Of a stretch of DNA of 23,605 nucleotides, positions 22,270-23,605 are shown one piece after another; position 1 is the stretch's first letter, and each line of letters opens with the position of its first letter. The notes beneath the pieces are model-generated. The model was given only the letters and a program-made list of their open reading frames with translations, had not been told where the DNA came from and ran no database searches. Where the stretch lies: positions 20,130 through 43,734 of the forward strand of contig FR898488.1 of NCBI GenBank assembly GCA_000437515.1, read 5' to 3'. Both the position numbers and the translations under genes were made by a program. The stretch is from Acidiphilium sp. CAG:727 (GTDB lineage Bacteria > Bacillota > Clostridia > Christensenellales > Borkfalkiaceae).

Positions 22270-23598
22270 TTATAATATTATTTTCCGTCCCATTCCGCTC
22301 GTATAAACGTTCATAACTCCTTTTTCGCGCATGAGATCGCGGGTATGCAACGAATCGAGATTCGCGGTGTTGAAACCCGAACCGTTATCGTTGTTATATA
22401 CCCAGTCTACGGCAGGATAAAGGCATACTTTAATATCTTTTATCGCGTTATAAAAAGCGTCGCTCGTTCCGTTTTGCCCGTGATGAGCCATTTGAATGAG
22501 AGTGCAACTTTCGATTTCCTTTCTAGTCCATTCGTCGTTCAGATATACGTCGCCGCGATCGCCCATATCGCCCGTAAACAACACGGATTCGCCGGGCGTT
22601 TCCATCTTATACATTATACCCGAATTATTGCCGTAGTTGCCGTTCTTTTCGGTGTACCAGGCGTTGTTAAGGACTTTCATTGTAACGTATTCGCCCAACT
22701 TATACTCGTCCTTATAGTGCGGCGTTACTACGTTTTTAACTTTTTGAGGATTGTTTTTGACTAAACTTTCAAACTCATCGCAAAACGCATAATCGCTGTC
22801 GCCGCTCAGGTCTTTTACCATCTGAGACGTCGGAAAATCGTAATACAAATTCTCCACCGCAATATCTTCATTCTCGAGTAACCGAGCAAGAACGGTGGTA
22901 TGATCGGTATGAAAATGCGTTAAGAACCAGTAATCGACTTTATGGGTAAACGTTCTGAGCAGTTTAAGCGTAGCGGTTGCATCTCCGTCCATGTATCCGC
23001 CGTCTATTACGATAACTTTATCGTCGGGCGTAATCACGACGTATCCCATGGCGAGAGTAACGCTTTCGAGCGAAATGAGATTAACGCCGCCGAGAAGCGG
23101 CTTACTCTCTTCGCTTGCAGTTACTTTAAGGTCTGATATATACGCCGTTTCGCTTTCGGCAAAATCTAACCGTATATTAACGAAATTTTCGCCGTTTTCG
23201 GTGTAAACCATCGTTTTGAACCGAACTCTGTTCCAAACGTTTGCCGGATACCCGTAATCCACGAGATCGCCCTCGGACTTATATACCCTTAAAGTGTCGT
23301 TATACCCTACGCCGTCGTACTTCAGACGGAATTCGACCGTAACCGTATCGAACGTTTTCAAAGCGTTTATTTCGTCGTTTGTCACACGTAAAACCGAGGT
23401 TTTACCGTTAAAAGTTAACTTCATCGCTTCCGTACCGTTGTAACCATTATCGGATTCAGTCAACGTTCCGCCGCTTACGGTTAAATTATTTTTTATACTT
23501 TCCGCAGCCGAAACTTTTGCCGTTCCGCCCGTATAAACCACGCCCATAGACAAGCAGACTCCCAGCACGAATACTAAAATTTTATTTAAGATTCTCAT
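22270..23598 (-). CDS. Secreted metallo-beta-lactamase-fold hydrolase with N-terminal beta domain
   Basis: A 442-residue exported protein. It has a Sec signal peptide (MRILNKILVFVLGVCLSMGVVYTGGTAKVSA) with likely cleavage after A31 or A32. Residues about 35-160 look like an all-beta jelly-roll or carbohydrate-binding-like domain (alternating Thr/Val strands, ending SDLKVTA). The MBL fold follows from about 172: VIDGGYMDGD (197-206), HFHTDH (228-233, metal ligands), FTGDMGD (341-347, bridging Asp) and MAHHGQNGT (370-378). This layout resembles the ComEC/Rec2-type competence metallohydrolase group, here without the channel part. It could act on nucleic acid or another extracellular phosphodiester; the substrate is unknown. 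The start is 7 bases from the window edge, so its ribosome site is not visible. Confidence 0.9.
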   Translation of the reverse strand: MRILNKILVFVLGVCLSMGVVYTGGTAKVSAAESIKNNLTVSGGTLTESDNGYNGTEAMKLTFNGKTSVLRVTNDEINALKTFDTVTVEFRLKYDGVGYNDTLRVYKSEGDLVDYGYPANVWNRVRFKTMVYTENGENFVNIRLDFAESETAYISDLKVTASEESKPLLGGVNLISLESVTLAMGYVVITPDDKVIVIDGGYMDGDATATLKLLRTFTHKVDYWFLTHFHTDHTTVLARLLENEDIAVENLYYDFPTSQMVKDLSGDSDYAFCDEFESLVKNNPQKVKNVVTPHYKDEYKLGEYVTMKVLNNAWYTEKNGNYGNNSGIMYKMETPGESVLFTGDMGDRGDVYLNDEWTRKEIESCTLIQMAHHGQNGTSDAFYNAIKDIKVCLYPAVDWVYNNDNGSGFNTANLDSLHTRDLMREKGVMNVYTSGMGRKIIL

Positions 23599-23605
23599 TT
23601 ACGAC

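Noticed and set aside
22345..22764. 139-codon plus-strand open frame inside the MBL gene
   Set aside because: Antisense shadow of a well-supported gene with intact metal motifs.

Overview
The window looks like chromosomal DNA from a low-to-mid GC Gram-positive bacterium, most likely an uncultured gut-type member of Bacillota/Clostridia. This is inferred from GGAG-type ribosome binding sites on most genes, many near-consensus sigma-A promoters with 17-bp spacers, closely packed ATGA/TAATG-coupled operons, a lipobox lipoprotein ABC transporter, teichoic-acid-type polymerase genes and a CCA-encoding tRNA. I name no genus.

Layout. Positions 1-697 (minus) hold the 5' part of valS with a perfect TTGACA-N17-TATAAT promoter. 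Positions 880-3479 (plus) are a three-gene ABC importer of the SsuABC/NMT1 class, closed by a bidirectional terminator at 3548-3593. Positions 8230-3612 (minus) are a tightly coupled four-gene operon: DUF624-like membrane protein, Hsp33 (hslO), a large TPR protein and a HEAT-like helical protein. Positions 8352-9994 (plus) are dapA-dapB, lysine/diaminopimelate synthesis. Positions 18968-9960 (minus) are a nine-gene surface-polymer operon: DegT aminotransferase, PglC/WbaP-type phosphoglycosyl transferase, GT2 with membrane tail, TviB-like UDP-sugar dehydrogenase, two further GT2 enzymes, TagB/TagF-like polyol-phosphate transferase, IspD/TarI-like cytidylyltransferase and an extended-SDR epimerase/dehydratase. 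Its promoter is at 19025-19053 with a 9-bp dyad in the leader. The last gene overlaps the end of dapB tail-to-tail.

Positions 19179-20670 are a decayed, AT-rich accessory patch. It contains a truncated HAD phosphatase, possible insertion-sequence end debris, and a promoter-driven bicistron of a frame-broken ribbon-helix-helix (RHH) protein and an unrecognised 141-aa protein. Positions 20765-20850 (minus) are a tRNA-Leu whose anticodon reads AAG, with promoter and terminator. Positions 21069-22007 (plus) are a WYL-domain regulator whose promoter places the transcription start at its ATG, so the mRNA is probably leaderless. Positions 22270-23598 (minus) are a secreted metallo-beta-lactamase-fold hydrolase.

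How the genes work together: the nine-gene operon plausibly makes an undecaprenyl-linked glycan. Its first sugar would be an amino-deoxy sugar placed by the phosphoglycosyl transferase. It would then be extended by three GT2 enzymes, one probably using the uronic acid made by the dehydrogenase, and decorated with a CDP-activated polyol phosphate. No flippase, polymerase or ligase lies in the window. The least explained parts are the hslO-TPR-HEAT operon and the RHH/141-aa bicistron.
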